Counted from the stretch's first letter, positions 36,174 to 47,493 are shown. The stretch is 64,000 nucleotides of DNA from Cytobacillus oceanisediminis (GCF_004366035.1 NZ_SOEE01000001.1:186001-250000), one strand, 5' to 3'. Notes: generated by a model not told the origin, from the sequence alone. A program made the numbers and translations.

Positions 36174-37469
36174 TTACGACTCTGAAATCAGGCTTTCAAA
36201 ATGCTCAAAAAACGACGGATAGGATACAGAAATAGCTTCTTTCTGATGAAGCTGAACTTCCCCCTTTGAGATGGCAGCGGCAACTGCAAGCATCATGCCG
36301 ATTCGATGGTCCCCATGGCTTGAAACAGTACCTCCTGAAAGGGATGACCTCCCTTTGATTACCATTCCATCCTCCGTAGCCGTAATATCGGCTCCAAGCT
36401 TTGACAGTTCCTTGACAACCGTATCAATGCGGTTCGTTTCCTTGACTTTAAGTTCTTCTGCATCCTTGATTACTGTTTCTCCCTCTGCCTGTGTTGCGAG
36501 CAGGGCTATAATCGGAATTTCATCGATAAGCCGGGGAATGAGCGCCCCTTCGATAACGGTTCCTTTAAGGGCGGATGTTCTAATCGTAATATCTCCCGCG
36601 GGCTCGGCTGAGCCATTTTCATATGGCTCAATGCTAATATTTGCACCCATCTGCTGCAATACTTCAATGATTCCGGTTCTTGTAGGATTGAGCCCAACGT
36701 TTTTCAACTTAATCTCACTGTTAGGTACAATGGCTCCTGCAGCCAGGAAGAAGGCAGCAGAAGATATATCGCCTGGTACATGAATTTCCGTCCCTGTTAG
36801 CGTTTGTCCACCTTTAATCCGAATCGTATGCCCATCTGACATAACTTCCCCGCCAAATTGCTTAATCATCCTTTCGGTATGATCACGCGTCTTCATAGGT
36901 TCAATAATGACTGTTTCCCCACTGGCCTGCAGGCCGGCAAAGAGCAGCGATGATTTTACCTGTGCGCTCGCTACGGGAAGCTCATACGCTGCCCCGGCCA
37001 ATGGTCCGCCAATTACTGATAAAGGGGTAAATTCTCCATTCCTCCTGCCATTAATCTTCGCTCCAAATAAACTAAGCGGTGCGGTAACTCTTGTCATTGG
37101 CCTTTTTGCAATTGATTCATCCCCGACAAGGACTGAATGGAATGGACGGCCAGCCAGGATCCCCATCATAAGGCGTATGGTGGTACCGGAATTGCCAACA
37201 TCCAGAATATCTTCGGGTTCCTGTAATCCATCCATCCCCTGCCCCATAATTGTAACTTTATTGCCTTCCTGTTCAATAGATACTCCCAGCTTTCGAAAGC
37301 AGGCTATCGTACTTAAGCAGTCCTCACCAAGCAGAAAATTGGTTACAACAGTCTTTCCCTTTGCAATTGATCCAAACATTACAGATCGATGAGATATGGA
37401 TTTATCACCTGGTACCGCAATTTCTCCGCTTAATCCTTTAAGATTCGTCTTCAAATTTGCCGGAATCAT
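36174..37469 (-). CDS. aroA: EPSP synthase (3-phosphoshikimate 1-carboxyvinyltransferase)
   Basis: 431 aa (called aroE in B. subtilis). Joins shikimate-3-phosphate and [17 protein letters not shown] at the start, [14 protein letters not shown], and [16 protein letters not shown] near the C-terminus; class II-type EPSP synthase by these motifs. The start at 37469 (MIPANLKTN) has AAAGGATG 8 bases before. Last gene after tyrA (42-base gap). Confidence 0.96.
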   Translation of the reverse strand: MIPANLKTNLKGLSGEIAVPGDKSISHRSVMFGSIAKGKTVVTNFLLGEDCLSTIACFRKLGVSIEQEGNKVTIMGQGMDGLQEPEDILDVGNSGTTIRLMMGILAGRPFHSVLVGDESIAKRPMTRVTAPLSLFGAKINGRRNGEFTPLSVIGGPLAGAAYELPVASAQVKSSLLFAGLQASGETVIIEPMKTRDHTERMIKQFGGEVMSDGHTIRIKGGQTLTGTEIHVPGDISSAAFFLAAGAIVPNSEIKLKNVGLNPTRTGIIEVLQQMGANISIEPYENGSAEPAGDITIRTSALKGTVIEGALIPRLIDEIPIIALLATQAEGETVIKDAEELKVKETNRIDTVVKELSKLGADITATEDGMVIKGRSSLSGGTVSSHGDHRIGMMLAVAAAISKGEVQLHQKEAISVSYPSFFEHFESLISES

Positions 37470-37511
37470 ATTAATCATCCTTTGCTGGTTTATAAAGGTC
37501 TTTCCTCCTGA

Positions 37512-38618
37512 CTATAGACCGATGGTTGTTTCATAGCTTGTATATCGTTCTAAGCAATTAATGGCCCGTTCCCGGTCCTCTTCAGTTTGAAAGCTGATAA
37601 CCAGAACTCCATAAATTTCTTCTCTTGTTTCCAGAATTCTGATATTCGTAATGCTGATTTCTTCCTTGGCTAAATATCCAGTGATTTCTGAAATGACACC
37701 AGGGTAATCCGGCACATCCACGAAGAGATCATAAAATGCCGGGATTGCGCCTTTTTCTTTTTGGGGCAGTTCATCCCTGAACAATTTCGCACGGAAAAAA
37801 TACTCAAAAATGCCCTCGCTGTTTTCTTGCCTGAGGATTGATTTAACATTCTCCATTTCCTCCTGCCAATCCTCCATTAACTTAAGAAGCACTTCTTTAT
37901 TCTGAAGCAGGATATCTCTCCACATTGCAGGGCTGCTCGAGGCAATCCTGGTAATATCCCTGAATCCGCCAGCTGCCAGTCTTGGAATCAGCTTTTGTGA
38001 ACGGCTTGTTTTTTCTGCCTGATGCACCAGAGAAGCAGCCACCATGTGCGGGAAATGACTCACAACACCAGTTATATAATCATGTTCTTCAGGCGATAAG
38101 GTTAGAAATTTTGCTTTCGTCCCTGTGAGCCATTCTTTTAAGCTTTCAACCTCTGCCGGGGAAATGTGCTCTTCGGGAGTGAGCAGATAAAAGGCATTTT
38201 CAAAAAGCAATTCTTTTGCTGCAGTAACACCACTCTTATGAGAGCCAGCCATCGGGTGGCCTCCGATAAACGTAATTCCTTTTTCCTTCAGTACCTTAGC
38301 GCAGCTGACAATTTCCTTTTTAGTGCTTCCTGCATCCGAGATGATGACCGTGCTTTTTAATTCACACTCTTTTAATATATGTATAATTTTTTGAGTTTCC
38401 TGCACAGGTGCAGCTATTAAAATTAAATCGGCGTCCCTTGCCCCATCCTCAATTGTAGCAGAAACTCCATCTGCGACCCCAAGCATTTCAGCAAGGCGTC
38501 CCTGCTCTTTATTTACATCAAAGCCGATGACCATGCTTTCACTATGGCTTCTTTTTATCGATAATGCCAAAGAACCGCCGATCAAGCCAAGACCGATAAT
38601 AAAGATTTTCCCTCTCAT
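37512..38618 (-). CDS. tyrA: Prephenate dehydrogenase with ACT domain
   Basis: 368 aa. NAD-binding GLGLIGGSLALSIK at the N-terminus, catalytic GGHPMAGSHKSGV and HD-containing SPEEHDYITGVVSHFPH, and a C-terminal ACT domain from about residue 295 (VPDYPGVISEITGYLAKEEI) that likely gives tyrosine feedback. Separate from hisC by a strong terminator. Confidence 0.96.
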   Translation of the reverse strand: MRGKIFIIGLGLIGGSLALSIKRSHSESMVIGFDVNKEQGRLAEMLGVADGVSATIEDGARDADLILIAAPVQETQKIIHILKECELKSTVIISDAGSTKKEIVSCAKVLKEKGITFIGGHPMAGSHKSGVTAAKELLFENAFYLLTPEEHISPAEVESLKEWLTGTKAKFLTLSPEEHDYITGVVSHFPHMVAASLVHQAEKTSRSQKLIPRLAAGGFRDITRIASSSPAMWRDILLQNKEVLLKLMEDWQEEMENVKSILRQENSEGIFEYFFRAKLFRDELPQKEKGAIPAFYDLFVDVPDYPGVISEITGYLAKEEISITNIRILETREEIYGVLVISFQTEEDRERAINCLERYTSYETTIGL

Positions 38619-38642
38619 CCTCTCACCGCCTTATTAAAAATA

Positions 38643-38670
38643 ATTCAGAGGCATCTATATGCCTCTGAAT
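38643..38670 (-). terminator. Terminator between hisC and tyrA
   Basis: Perfect 12-bp stem ATTCAGAGGCAT / ATGCCTCTGAAT, 4-base loop, minus-strand tail TATTTTT. So tyrA-aroA probably have their own promoter or depend on read-through. Confidence 0.8.
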
Positions 38671-38708
38671 GGATATCAAAAAGTATTAATACTAAGAACC
38701 CATATTGC

Positions 38709-39809
38709 CTACAATGCTGCAGCCTGCTTTGCAAGGTATTGATCCATGGCGGCAAGCACTCCATCATTCTGTTCCTTGGAACCTACTGTGACACGGACAT
38801 ACCCCTGGAAGCCAAGTGCTTTGCCGGAACGGACGATATACCCTTTTTCAAGCAAAAATTGAAACACTTCATTTGAATCGGCATTAAAGTTGATTAAAAT
38901 GAAATTTCCCTGTGAAGGATAGTATTCCAGTCCATGTGCTTCACAGAAAGCATAGAATTGTTCCAGACCTTTCCGATTTTTCTGTCTGCACTCTTCGATA
39001 AAGTTCTGATCCTCTATGGCTGCAGCAGCTGCAGCCTGAGCAAACTTGTTTACATTGAATGGCTCCCTAACCGGCTCAAGAGCTTTGATAGTTTGAGGGT
39101 TTGCAATTCCATAGCCTACCCGAAGGCTTGCTAAGCCATAAATTTTCGAAAATGTCCGCAGGACAATCAAATTTTCGAATTTCCGGATCAAATCCAATGC
39201 ATTGTAGTAATCCTCAGCAATAACATATTCATAATAAGCTTCATCAAGGACAATCAATACATCACGAGGCACCTTTTGCAGGAAGGAAAGCAATGAAGAT
39301 TCATTAACATAGTTGCCTGTCGGATTGTTTGGACTGCAAACCCATACTACAGCTGTATTTTCATCAATAGCGGCCAGCATTCCATCAAGATCATGTCCCC
39401 CATCAACTAATGGAATTTCCCTGATCTCTGCCCCTTCTACTACAGCATTATGCCTATATTGAGGGAATGTTGGCGCAGCCATAACAGTATTTGTTTCTGG
39501 ACTTAATAAAGCTCTGGATATCATTTGAATAATTTCATCCGAGCCGTTGCCAAAAATCAGCTGATCTTCCTGTATACTTAGGTGTCCAGCCAGAGCCGTC
39601 CGCAGTTCAGAAGCATAGCCATCGGGATACAGCGCAAAAAATGATGGTGACTGATTCATAGTAAAAAGAACTTTTTCAGAGCACCCAAACGGATTTTCAT
39701 TTGAAGCAAGCTTAACTATTTTATCCAGACCGTATTCCTTTTTTACTTGATCAATTGACTTTCCCGGCTGGTAAGGAGTTAAATTCAACAGCTGTTCCTT
39801 CCATTTCAT
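38709..39809 (-). CDS. hisC: Histidinol-phosphate / aromatic aminotransferase
   Basis: 366-aa PLP aminotransferase; in Bacillus it serves both histidine and Phe/Tyr synthesis. KLASNENPFGCS, CSPNNPTGNYV, DEAYYEY and RTFSKIYGLASLRVGY with the Schiff-base Lys. The start at 39809 (MKWKEQLLNL) has AGAGGTGG 6 bases upstream. In B. subtilis it is the seventh gene of the trp operon; here it directly follows aroH. Confidence 0.94.
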   Translation of the reverse strand: MKWKEQLLNLTPYQPGKSIDQVKKEYGLDKIVKLASNENPFGCSEKVLFTMNQSPSFFALYPDGYASELRTALAGHLSIQEDQLIFGNGSDEIIQMISRALLSPETNTVMAAPTFPQYRHNAVVEGAEIREIPLVDGGHDLDGMLAAIDENTAVVWVCSPNNPTGNYVNESSLLSFLQKVPRDVLIVLDEAYYEYVIAEDYYNALDLIRKFENLIVLRTFSKIYGLASLRVGYGIANPQTIKALEPVREPFNVNKFAQAAAAAAIEDQNFIEECRQKNRKGLEQFYAFCEAHGLEYYPSQGNFILINFNADSNEVFQFLLEKGYIVRSGKALGFQGYVRVTVGSKEQNDGVLAAMDQYLAKQAAAL

Positions 39810-39888
39810 TAAAATCCACCTCTTCGTCATCACTTTTACTTATTATCGTATTAAAGTATTATTTGATCTGCTCCTATATTATCACAAA

Positions 39889-39907
39889 ACTCTCCATTAA
39901 GGAGAGT
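39889..39907 (-). terminator. Hairpin at the aroH stop
   Basis: ACTCTCC-ATTAA-GGAGAGT; the aroH stop lies in the loop. Minus tail TTTTGTG is short in T, so it may be a weak terminator or an mRNA-stabilising hairpin. Confidence 0.5.
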
Positions 39908-40271
39908 CTGTGGTCTTTAGATCTGGCCGGAGCTGGATGGCTTCACGCAAATAAATATGGCAGATATTCTGCTGAGGGACATCTATATTCACATGCATCA
40001 TTACCCTAATACAATTACGAAGTGACCCTTCAACAGGTATTTCCCTCATGCACATGACAGGAACATAAGTCCAGCCCTCTATTGAACGCATTGCCTTTGC
40101 GGGAAAGGCTGCTGTTAATTCTTCCGTAACGGATATGAATACAGAAGCAACATCCTCAGAATTAATCTTATTCTCCAAAATCATTTGTCTGATCAGCAGC
40201 TCAGTTGCCTCTAATATCTCAGATTCACTATTCTTATCTACGGTGACGGCTCCCCTCACCCCTCGAATCAC
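39897..40271 (-). CDS. aroH: Chorismate mutase, AroH type
   Basis: 124 aa trimeric chorismate mutase (chorismate to prephenate). IRGVRGAVTV with the catalytic Arg at the start, VFISVTEELTAAFPAKAMR, and VPVMCMREIPVEGSL with Cys/Arg active-site residues. A GTG start at 40271 has GGGAGG 8 bases upstream and gives the usual length. Follows aroB. Confidence 0.94.
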   Translation of the reverse strand: MIRGVRGAVTVDKNSESEILEATELLIRQMILENKINSEDVASVFISVTEELTAAFPAKAMRSIEGWTYVPVMCMREIPVEGSLRNCIRVMMHVNIDVPQQNICHIYLREAIQLRPDLKTTDSP

Positions 40272-40335
40272 TTGCAGCACCTCCCAAAGCTGATTCACCA
40301 GCCTTTTTATCTCTTGGTAATAAAGTGTTCCTTGT

Positions 40336-41412
40336 TTATTTTAATAATATTTCGAGCTCCTGCAGAATAAAATCATCAGAAACCTGGTGTATAACGGGCT
40401 TGCCCACTTCTTTTAAAAGAACAAAGCGGACATTCTGGCCTTCTGATTTTTTATCCTGCTTCATCCGTTCCAGCAGTTTTGAATGTGATAAATCTTCCGG
40501 GAGATCCGTTTTGTAGCCAAGCTGATCAAGCCAGCACCGGAATTCATTAACATCAAATCGCAGATCAAGCAATTTTTTACTTAAATGGAGTGCGAATAGC
40601 ATCCCTACTGCAACAGATTCTCCATGTGTCCATACTCCATAGCCTTTTTCTGCTTCGATTGCATGACCCAATGTATGGCCCAAATTCAAGAATGCACGAA
40701 CACCAGCTTCCTTTTCGTCCTCAGCAACGATCATGCCTTTGATTTCTATCCCCTTTGTAAGCATCCCGCTTAATTCATCAGAAGGAAGCCCATCAAGCGA
40801 GCGGATGTTGTCTTTAAGACTCAAATAAAAGCTCATATCATGTATCAAGCTATGCTTTATTACTTCTGCAAATCCTGAGCGCACCTCTTTTGGAGGAAGG
40901 GACTCAAGAAAATTCAAGTCATAAAATACAGCTTGAGGCTGATAAAAAGATCCCACCATATTTTTTCCTGAAGGATGGTTGATGGCCACTTTCCCCCCAA
41001 CGGCGCTATCATGCGCCAATATGGTAGTAGGAATCTGAATGAAAGGTATCCCCCTCATAAATGTGGCCGCTACAAAACCTCCCAAATCTCCAACCGCTCC
41101 CCCGCCAAACGCCAGAATAAGAGATTTTCGATCAAGCTTATGTTCCAAAGCAAATGACAAGCATTGATAGTAAACTTCAAATGTCTTGGCTTTCTCCCCG
41201 CTTGGCACTGTGCAGACTTTTGCATCTATCCCCTTAAGTGCTGCTTCCAGCGCAGGCAGATGTATGGCCCGGACCGTTTCATCTGTGATTATCATTATAT
41301 TGGTCATGACCGGAAAAGTATCTTTAATATATGATCCCAATCCCTCAATTGCTCCTGATCCTATATAAACTGGATAGGTCCTCCCGGGGGTTTTGATTGA
41401 AATACTATTCAT
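40336..41412 (-). CDS. aroB: 3-dehydroquinate synthase
   Basis: 358 aa; NAD- and metal-dependent cyclisation of DAHP. FGGGAVGDLGGFVAATFMRG and the metal ligands in GFAEVIKHSL and NLGHTLGHAIE are present. The ATG overlaps the aroC stop by one base (TAATG). Confidence 0.96.
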   Translation of the reverse strand: MNSISIKTPGRTYPVYIGSGAIEGLGSYIKDTFPVMTNIMIITDETVRAIHLPALEAALKGIDAKVCTVPSGEKAKTFEVYYQCLSFALEHKLDRKSLILAFGGGAVGDLGGFVAATFMRGIPFIQIPTTILAHDSAVGGKVAINHPSGKNMVGSFYQPQAVFYDLNFLESLPPKEVRSGFAEVIKHSLIHDMSFYLSLKDNIRSLDGLPSDELSGMLTKGIEIKGMIVAEDEKEAGVRAFLNLGHTLGHAIEAEKGYGVWTHGESVAVGMLFALHLSKKLLDLRFDVNEFRCWLDQLGYKTDLPEDLSHSKLLERMKQDKKSEGQNVRFVLLKEVGKPVIHQVSDDFILQELEILLK

Positions 41413-42584
41413 TAAAACTCCCTCGCAAATTTTCTTTGCTGTTCAACCGAAGCTTTTAATGCTTCAAACCGGTCAGAATAAAATTGATCCACAATGGCTG
41501 AAGCCAGTTCCCAGGCAATTACATTTTCTGCAACGACTGCAGCTGCAGGCACTGCACAGCTGTCAGAACGCTCTATGCTTGCTGAGAAGGGTTCCTTTGT
41601 TTCAATATCGACACTTTGAAGGGGCTTATAGAGGGTAGGAATTGGTTTCATTACTCCTCTGACGACAATAGGCATACCCGTTGTCATGCCCCCTTCCAAG
41701 CCGCCAAGCCGGTTCGTTTTCCGATAATAGCCTTTATCAGGATCCCATGTGATTTCATCATGAACTTCACTTCCAGGCTTCCTTGCAGCTTCAAAGCCAA
41801 TGCCAAACTCAACACCTTTAAACGCATTAATGCTCACCATTGCCCCCGCAAGCTTTGAATCGAGCTTGCGGTCATAGTGTACATAACTTCCTACTCCCGG
41901 AGGCATACCTTCAACAATAACCTCCACTACTCCGCCAATGGAATCGCCATTTTCTTTCGCGGAATCAATGGCATCCATCATTTTTTGGCCGGCATCCTGA
42001 TCAAGACAGCGAACAGGTGATTCTTCTGTGACTTCCTTTAACTCTTTTAGTGAAGAATAATCTCTTTTCCCTGAAACAACCCCGCCAATTTCAATAACAT
42101 GGGCTGCAACTTCAATCCCCAATTCAGAGAGCAGTTTTTTGGCAGCTGCACCGGCTGCCACCCTCACTGTGGTTTCCCTGGCTGAAGATCGCTCCAACAC
42201 ATTCCTCATATCCCTGTGCCCATATTTAAGTGCTCCATTTAAGTCAGCATGGCCTGGACGGGGACGGGATATTTTTCTCTTCACTTCACCCTCATCCTCA
42301 GGACTAAGAGGGTCCTGGCCCATAATCTTTGTCCAATGCTTCCAATCATTATTCTCAACAACAAGTGCCACCGGCGATCCTAATGTATATCCATGCCTGA
42401 TCCCCGCGGTTATTTGAACAGTATCCTTTTCAATTTGCATCCTTCTGCCTCTGCCATAGCCTTTCTGGCGTCTGGCAAGCTCTTCATTTATATCTGAATC
42501 AATCAGCGGCATTCCTGCAGGCAGCCCTTCAATTATAGTGGTCAGCTGCGGTCCGTGAGATTCACCAGATGTAAGATATCTCAA
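41412..42584 (-). CDS. aroC: Chorismate synthase
   Basis: 390 aa (aroF in B. subtilis); FMN-dependent formation of chorismate. [42 protein letters not shown] signatures. I use the TTG at 42584 ([10 protein letters not shown], after AAGGGGG), matching family N-termini, rather than the frame start at 42602. First gene of aroC-aroB-aroH. Confidence 0.96.
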   Translation of the reverse strand: MRYLTSGESHGPQLTTIIEGLPAGMPLIDSDINEELARRQKGYGRGRRMQIEKDTVQITAGIRHGYTLGSPVALVVENNDWKHWTKIMGQDPLSPEDEGEVKRKISRPRPGHADLNGALKYGHRDMRNVLERSSARETTVRVAAGAAAKKLLSELGIEVAAHVIEIGGVVSGKRDYSSLKELKEVTEESPVRCLDQDAGQKMMDAIDSAKENGDSIGGVVEVIVEGMPPGVGSYVHYDRKLDSKLAGAMVSINAFKGVEFGIGFEAARKPGSEVHDEITWDPDKGYYRKTNRLGGLEGGMTTGMPIVVRGVMKPIPTLYKPLQSVDIETKEPFSASIERSDSCAVPAAAVVAENVIAWELASAIVDQFYSDRFEALKASVEQQRKFAREF

Positions 42585-42754
42585 AACTCTTTCCCCCTTC
42601 AACTCATTAAAGGATTATGTATCAATATAACATAATGATAAATATAAGAATAGATAAAATTGAAAATTCCTATAATATTTTATTTCTTCTTATGAATGGA
42701 GCCATTTTAACACGAATAGATATTTACTACAAAACGGAGAAAAACAAAAGAAAA

Positions 42755-42777
42755 GAGGATGTCAGAAAATCATCCCC
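42755..42777 (-). terminator. Terminator of cheR
   Basis: Minus strand GGGGATG / CATCCTC with a 9-base loop and TTTTCTTTTGTTTTT tail. Confidence 0.7.
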
Positions 42778-42793
42778 TATTCTGCAGCTATTT

Positions 42794-43612
<819 letters not shown>

Positions 43613-43644
43613 CTATGCCCGCCCGTAAAAATGAATTCGGTTAC

Positions 43645-43678
43645 AAAAAAAGCACTTGTCAGGGACAAGTACTTTTTT
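43645..43678 (-). terminator. Terminator of ndk
   Basis: AAAAAGCACTTGTC / GACAAGTACTTTTT, 14-bp stem with one mismatch, T-run; just after the ndk stop. Confidence 0.85.
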
Positions 43679-43683
43679 GAATA

Positions 43684-44139
43684 TTAGTTAATCCATTCAT
43701 TCATTAGTTTATTGTATTCCACTTTTTCTTCCTCTTTGAAGAACAGGCCGATCTCACGTTCTGCACTTGCAGGTGAATCTGATCCATGGATTACATTTTT
43801 TCCAACTGTAATGCCGAAATCTCCTCTGATTGTTCCAGGAGCAGCATCTTTAGGATTTGTTGAACCCATCATCTGACGAGCTGTAGCAATAACATTTTCA
43901 CCTTCCCAAACCATCGCGAATACTGGTCCGGACGTAATAAAATCAACAAGTTCTCCGAAGAATGGACGCTCTTTATGCTCTCCATAATGCTCTTCTGCAA
44001 GTTCCTTGCTAATGCTCATCAGCTTACCGCCAACAAGCTGAAAGCCTTTCTTTTCGAAACGGGAAACGATTTCCCCGATTAGATTGCGCTGTACTCCGTC
44101 TGGTTTAACCATTAAAAATGTTCTTTCCATTGATTCCAC
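43684..44139 (-). CDS. ndk: Nucleoside diphosphate kinase
   Basis: 151 aa; balances NTP pools through a phospho-histidine. [13 protein letters not shown] start and the active site [16 protein letters not shown] with His118-type residue. RBS AGGAGTGG. A cre-like box lies 80 bases upstream. Confidence 0.97.
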   Translation of the reverse strand: MESMERTFLMVKPDGVQRNLIGEIVSRFEKKGFQLVGGKLMSISKELAEEHYGEHKERPFFGELVDFITSGPVFAMVWEGENVIATARQMMGSTNPKDAAPGTIRGDFGITVGKNVIHGSDSPASAEREIGLFFKEEEKVEYNKLMNEWIN

Positions 44140-44218
44140 TCCTAAAACTTTATGTATAGTGATTTATGTTAATCCACGAAAATATTAACATTGTTTTGAA
44201 AATTTAGCAACTGAAATC

Positions 44219-44232
44219 TGAAAGCGCTTTTA
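44219..44232. promoter_or_regulatory. cre-like site (CcpA) upstream of ndk
   Basis: TGAAAGCGCTTTTA differs from the near-ideal cre TGAAAGCGCTTTCA at one base. It lies between the hepT terminator and ndk. Confidence 0.45.
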
Positions 44233-44255
44233 CTAAATAATTTCTTCATAAACAA

Positions 44256-44287
44256 AATTGCCGGCACCTGTAAAAGTGCTGGCAATT
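44256..44287 (-). terminator. Terminator of hepS-menG-hepT
   Basis: AATTGCCGGCAC / GTGCTGGCAATT, 12-bp stem with one G-T pair, T-rich tail, 10 bases after the hepT stop. Confidence 0.8.
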
Positions 44288-44296
44288 AATGGCGGA

Positions 44297-45259
44297 TTAA
44301 AATTTTCTTTTTCCTATAAATTTTGCAATATCCCGCAAAGCTTTCTTTGACCTGGAAGGAGGCATCTCTTCGAGAACCCCCAAGGCTTTCTGCAGATATT
44401 TATCACTAATTTGCAGAGATTTTTCAATTGCACCGGATTCTTTGACCAAGGCAATTATCTTCTCTATATCACTTCGTTCAGAACCTTCGTGGACTCTGCT
44501 GATTTGGTCGCAGATGATGCTGTCCTCCATTGCAAATAAAGCAGGGAGCGTAATGTTACCCTGATGGAGATCTCCTCCTGCCGGCTTGCCAAGTTCTTTT
44601 TCTGTACCGACAAAATCCAGGACATCGTCAATAATTTGATAGGACATTCCCACAAAATAGCCGAATTTAAAGAGTTTTTTATGTATATCTTCCTCTACAT
44701 TAGCTGCAATGCCGCCAAGCTGACAGCTCACCGCAATAAGCATGGCTGTTTTCCTTTTAATTCTCCGGAAATATGTTCTTATATTCTGATCATAGTTATA
44801 CTTATCTTTAATTTGCTCAATTTCTCCTATGCATAGTTCCACAAGGGTATGAGAAAGAATTTTGTGAGCATGCGGATTTTCTACATTGGTTATTAATTCC
44901 AAAGCGCGCGCGAAAATATAATCACCTGTATACATGGCAATCTTATTATCCCACTTTGCTTTAATGGTAGGCTGTCCCCGGCGCAGTTCTGCATCATCAA
45001 TAACATCATCATGGACAAGCGACGCCATATGGATAAGCTCCAGTGATACCGCTACGTTTTTTATTTTATCAATATCGTAGTCACCGAACTTTGCAGCAAG
45101 CAAAACAAAAACTGGCCGGATTCTCTTCCCCCCGGCCTGCAGCAGATGCAGGGAAGCCTGATGCAATAGAGGAGACTCAGCTTTAATCGTCTCCTCAAGC
45201 TCGTTCTCTATAACAGTTAAATCTGAATTTAAAAATGAATACATCATTTTCAATTTCAT
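44297..45259 (-). CDS. hepT: Heptaprenyl diphosphate synthase, catalytic component II
   Basis: 320 aa trans-prenyltransferase making the C35 side chain of menaquinone-7 together with HepS. First Asp-rich motif DDVIDDAELRRG and second DDVLDF; LQAGGKRIRPVFVLLA. ATG at 45259 (MKLKMMYSFLN) with GGGTGA 8 bases upstream; a GTG at 45271 overlaps that RBS. Confidence 0.94.
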   Translation of the reverse strand: MKLKMMYSFLNSDLTVIENELEETIKAESPLLHQASLHLLQAGGKRIRPVFVLLAAKFGDYDIDKIKNVAVSLELIHMASLVHDDVIDDAELRRGQPTIKAKWDNKIAMYTGDYIFARALELITNVENPHAHKILSHTLVELCIGEIEQIKDKYNYDQNIRTYFRRIKRKTAMLIAVSCQLGGIAANVEEDIHKKLFKFGYFVGMSYQIIDDVLDFVGTEKELGKPAGGDLHQGNITLPALFAMEDSIICDQISRVHEGSERSDIEKIIALVKESGAIEKSLQISDKYLQKALGVLEEMPPSRSKKALRDIAKFIGKRKF

Positions 45260-45341
45260 TTGCTTACTCACCCAGCTTATCGATCCCGTCTGATCTCTTC
45301 TCTATCGTTCAATGAGAAACATACAGAACAAGTTATTATTT

Positions 45342-46043
45342 TTATTTCGTTCCAATGTGTACTGCAGCCACACCGCCGCTATAAGGCTTGAATGTGACGT
45401 TCTTAAAGCCTGCTTCCTCGAACATTCCCGCAAGTTCTTTCATCCCAGGAAAGTCTCTGGCTGATTCCTGCAGCCAGGAATATTCATTAAAACTTTTGGC
45501 AAAAAGCTTGCCAACCATAGGCATGATAAAACGGAAGTAGAAATAATAAGCCTGCTTATATCCGAACAGCGTTGGCTGAGAAGTCTCAAGACACACTGCT
45601 ATACCGCCAGGCTTTGCAACACGGTGCATTTCCTTCAATACCTGCAGATAATCCGGAACATTGCGAAGACCGAAACCGATTGTAACATAATCGAAGGAAT
45701 TATCCGCAAAAGGAAGCTCCATTGCATTTCCATGCACAAGCTCCACTTGCTTCAGTTTCCGATCCTTAATTTTTTCCTCACCGATTTTCAGCATATTTTT
45801 ACTGAAATCCAAACCTACTACTTTACCGCTTTCACCCACGGCTTCAGCAAGCGCAATGGACCAATCGGCAGTACCGCAGCAAACATCAAGCGCCTTTGAA
45901 CCCTTTTGAACATTCATCTTTTTCATTGTATCTTTGCGCCATCTTAAATGCTGCTGAAAGCTGATAACTGAATTCATTTTATCGTAGCTGCCATAAATCT
46001 TTTCAAATACGCTATGAACGCGTTCTTCTTTTGATTGCTGCAT
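45342..46043 (-). CDS. menG: Demethylmenaquinone methyltransferase
   Basis: 233 aa UbiE/MenG family, SAM-dependent last step of menaquinone synthesis. [18 protein letters not shown] (SAM motif I), [13 protein letters not shown], and the ENGSWLQ-like [15 protein letters not shown]. Three bases after the hepS stop. Confidence 0.96.
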   Translation of the reverse strand: MQQSKEERVHSVFEKIYGSYDKMNSVISFQQHLRWRKDTMKKMNVQKGSKALDVCCGTADWSIALAEAVGESGKVVGLDFSKNMLKIGEEKIKDRKLKQVELVHGNAMELPFADNSFDYVTIGFGLRNVPDYLQVLKEMHRVAKPGGIAVCLETSQPTLFGYKQAYYFYFRFIMPMVGKLFAKSFNEYSWLQESARDFPGMKELAGMFEEAGFKNVTFKPYSGGVAAVHIGTK

Positions 46044-46046
46044 ATT

Positions 46047-46856
46047 TTATCCTTCTTCCACAAAAGTTTTAGCCACAGACTGACTTTTATTAAAAATGCA
46101 GTGAATGCGCTGCTCTAATAATTCATTTGCAAGAGGGAATTTCCTCATGGATTGATCAACTATATTCCTTGAAAAATCAATATATCTGTCACAAATGAGA
46201 ATCAGATATCTCCGCTGCTCCGCAGACATGTCTTTCACTTTTGGGAAAGTCAGCTTTTTCAGGGCTTCAAAAACAACTGAGGTGCCTTCCTTCATGAACT
46301 CCTGCTTCTCTGTTATCAATCGCTTGATGAATAAAAGATTGGATATTACCTCTTTCCAAGCTGCCTTGCTGAATGCATCAGCCAGTTTTTCAAAAAGGGA
46401 CGCCTCAATTTTTTTGACTGAATTCATCAGGCTGTCAACTGCATCAGGTGACTTCTGATATAGCGATATTTTATGCTCATTTACATCTTTAATCCCATCT
46501 GCGAAGGCCCTGATCATTTTGATATCATCAAAAGCTGCAAGAATCTTGTAATATAAACCGCTGTAATAAACACCTGCAAGGACAGTGAGCTGTCTATGCT
46601 TAAGACCTTTGTCTTCAGATTCATCGTTCTTAACAAGTTCATGGGTATCAAGGGCGATTTGGATAAGCATTGCAGTTACTGCATATTTTTCTGCTTTTGT
46701 GTCAGGTATTTCCACATCATCCAGGAAAGAGATCAGAAGCAGAAGCTTGTCTTCATCAATAACAGGAGAATCAATATACCTGAGCAGATAAGGGTGGTTA
46801 ACTTTTTTCTCAATCTGTTCTTTTACATCTGCTAATTTAATCTTCACATCATGCAT
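46047..46856 (-). CDS. hepS: Heptaprenyl diphosphate synthase, component I
   Basis: 269 aa, helical regulatory subunit that sets product length with HepT. VTAMLIQIALDTHELVK followed by QLTVLAGVYYSGLYYKILA are family signatures. Start at 46856 (MHDVKIKLAD) with AAGGGTG upstream; the longer frame to 46973 is not supported. About 280 bases separate it from mtrB, with no gene seen in that stretch. Confidence 0.92.
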   Translation of the reverse strand: MHDVKIKLADVKEQIEKKVNHPYLLRYIDSPVIDEDKLLLLISFLDDVEIPDTKAEKYAVTAMLIQIALDTHELVKNDESEDKGLKHRQLTVLAGVYYSGLYYKILAAFDDIKMIRAFADGIKDVNEHKISLYQKSPDAVDSLMNSVKKIEASLFEKLADAFSKAAWKEVISNLLFIKRLITEKQEFMKEGTSVVFEALKKLTFPKVKDMSAEQRRYLILICDRYIDFSRNIVDQSMRKFPLANELLEQRIHCIFNKSQSVAKTFVEEG

Positions 46857-47135
46857 GCCATCACCCTTGTTTCCCCTTAGTTTTCTATTTCCACAGCCGC
46901 GCTTTCTCCATGTACATACTGCGACAAAGAGAACGGGCACATATTGCCTTACACATCTTATTATTTTAGCCAATTCATTGGTTACTATTAAAGTAAAACG
47001 GGCAAAAAAAAGCCTTTTCCCGGTATCTTGTATTCAAGAGAAATAATCAAGCAGAGACAATTATATCATAAATTACAGGAACATGTCAGGACATTCTCTT
47101 GTGAAAATATCCTATCCTTCTGCTCAAAGGGAAGG

Positions 47136-47372
47136 TCATTTCTTAGCTTCACTTTCAAGTTCCCCGCAGCTTGTCATTATTCTTGCATTCCCCCGGATCT
47201 TAATCGCAGACGTATGCTCGGTAAATTGTGCAATCATTACCTCTCCCTGATCAAGTTTTTCTGAATGGTGGAATCTTGTATCAGAGCCTCTTGTTAACCC
47301 TATGACATTAACACCGTCTTCTTTGGCTTTTATCACAATATAATCATTCGCTGATGGACTTTTCTTTTCCAT
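47136..47372 (-). CDS. mtrB: trp RNA-binding attenuation protein (TRAP)
   Basis: 78 aa; forms an 11-mer that binds tryptophan and (G/U)AG repeats in trp leader [23 protein letters not shown] and [18 protein letters not shown] contain the RNA-contacting Lys/Arg region. Sits after folE as in B. subtilis (mtrAB), but a terminator separates the two here. Its usual target operon is not in the window. Confidence 0.96.
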   Translation of the reverse strand: MEKKSPSANDYIVIKAKEDGVNVIGLTRGSDTRFHHSEKLDQGEVMIAQFTEHTSAIKIRGNARIMTSCGELESEAKK

Positions 47373-47419
47373 TTAAACCATCCTTTGCTTCATATTGTTC
47401 ATGATAATTACTTACAAAA

Positions 47420-47449
47420 AAAGGCTAAAAGTTTTATCTTTCAGCCTTT
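47420..47449 (-). terminator. Terminator after folE
   Basis: AAAGGCTAAAAG / CTTTCAGCCTTT, T7 tail on the minus strand; 45 bases past the folE stop. Confidence 0.8.
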
Positions 47450-47493
47450 GACCTATTTATAGCCTGAACTCCATCATTACAGAGTTCTCATTT

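Noticed and set aside
46857..47135. Regulatory RNA between mtrB and hepS
   Set aside because: Weak promoter-like words and a poor hairpin only; nothing convincing.
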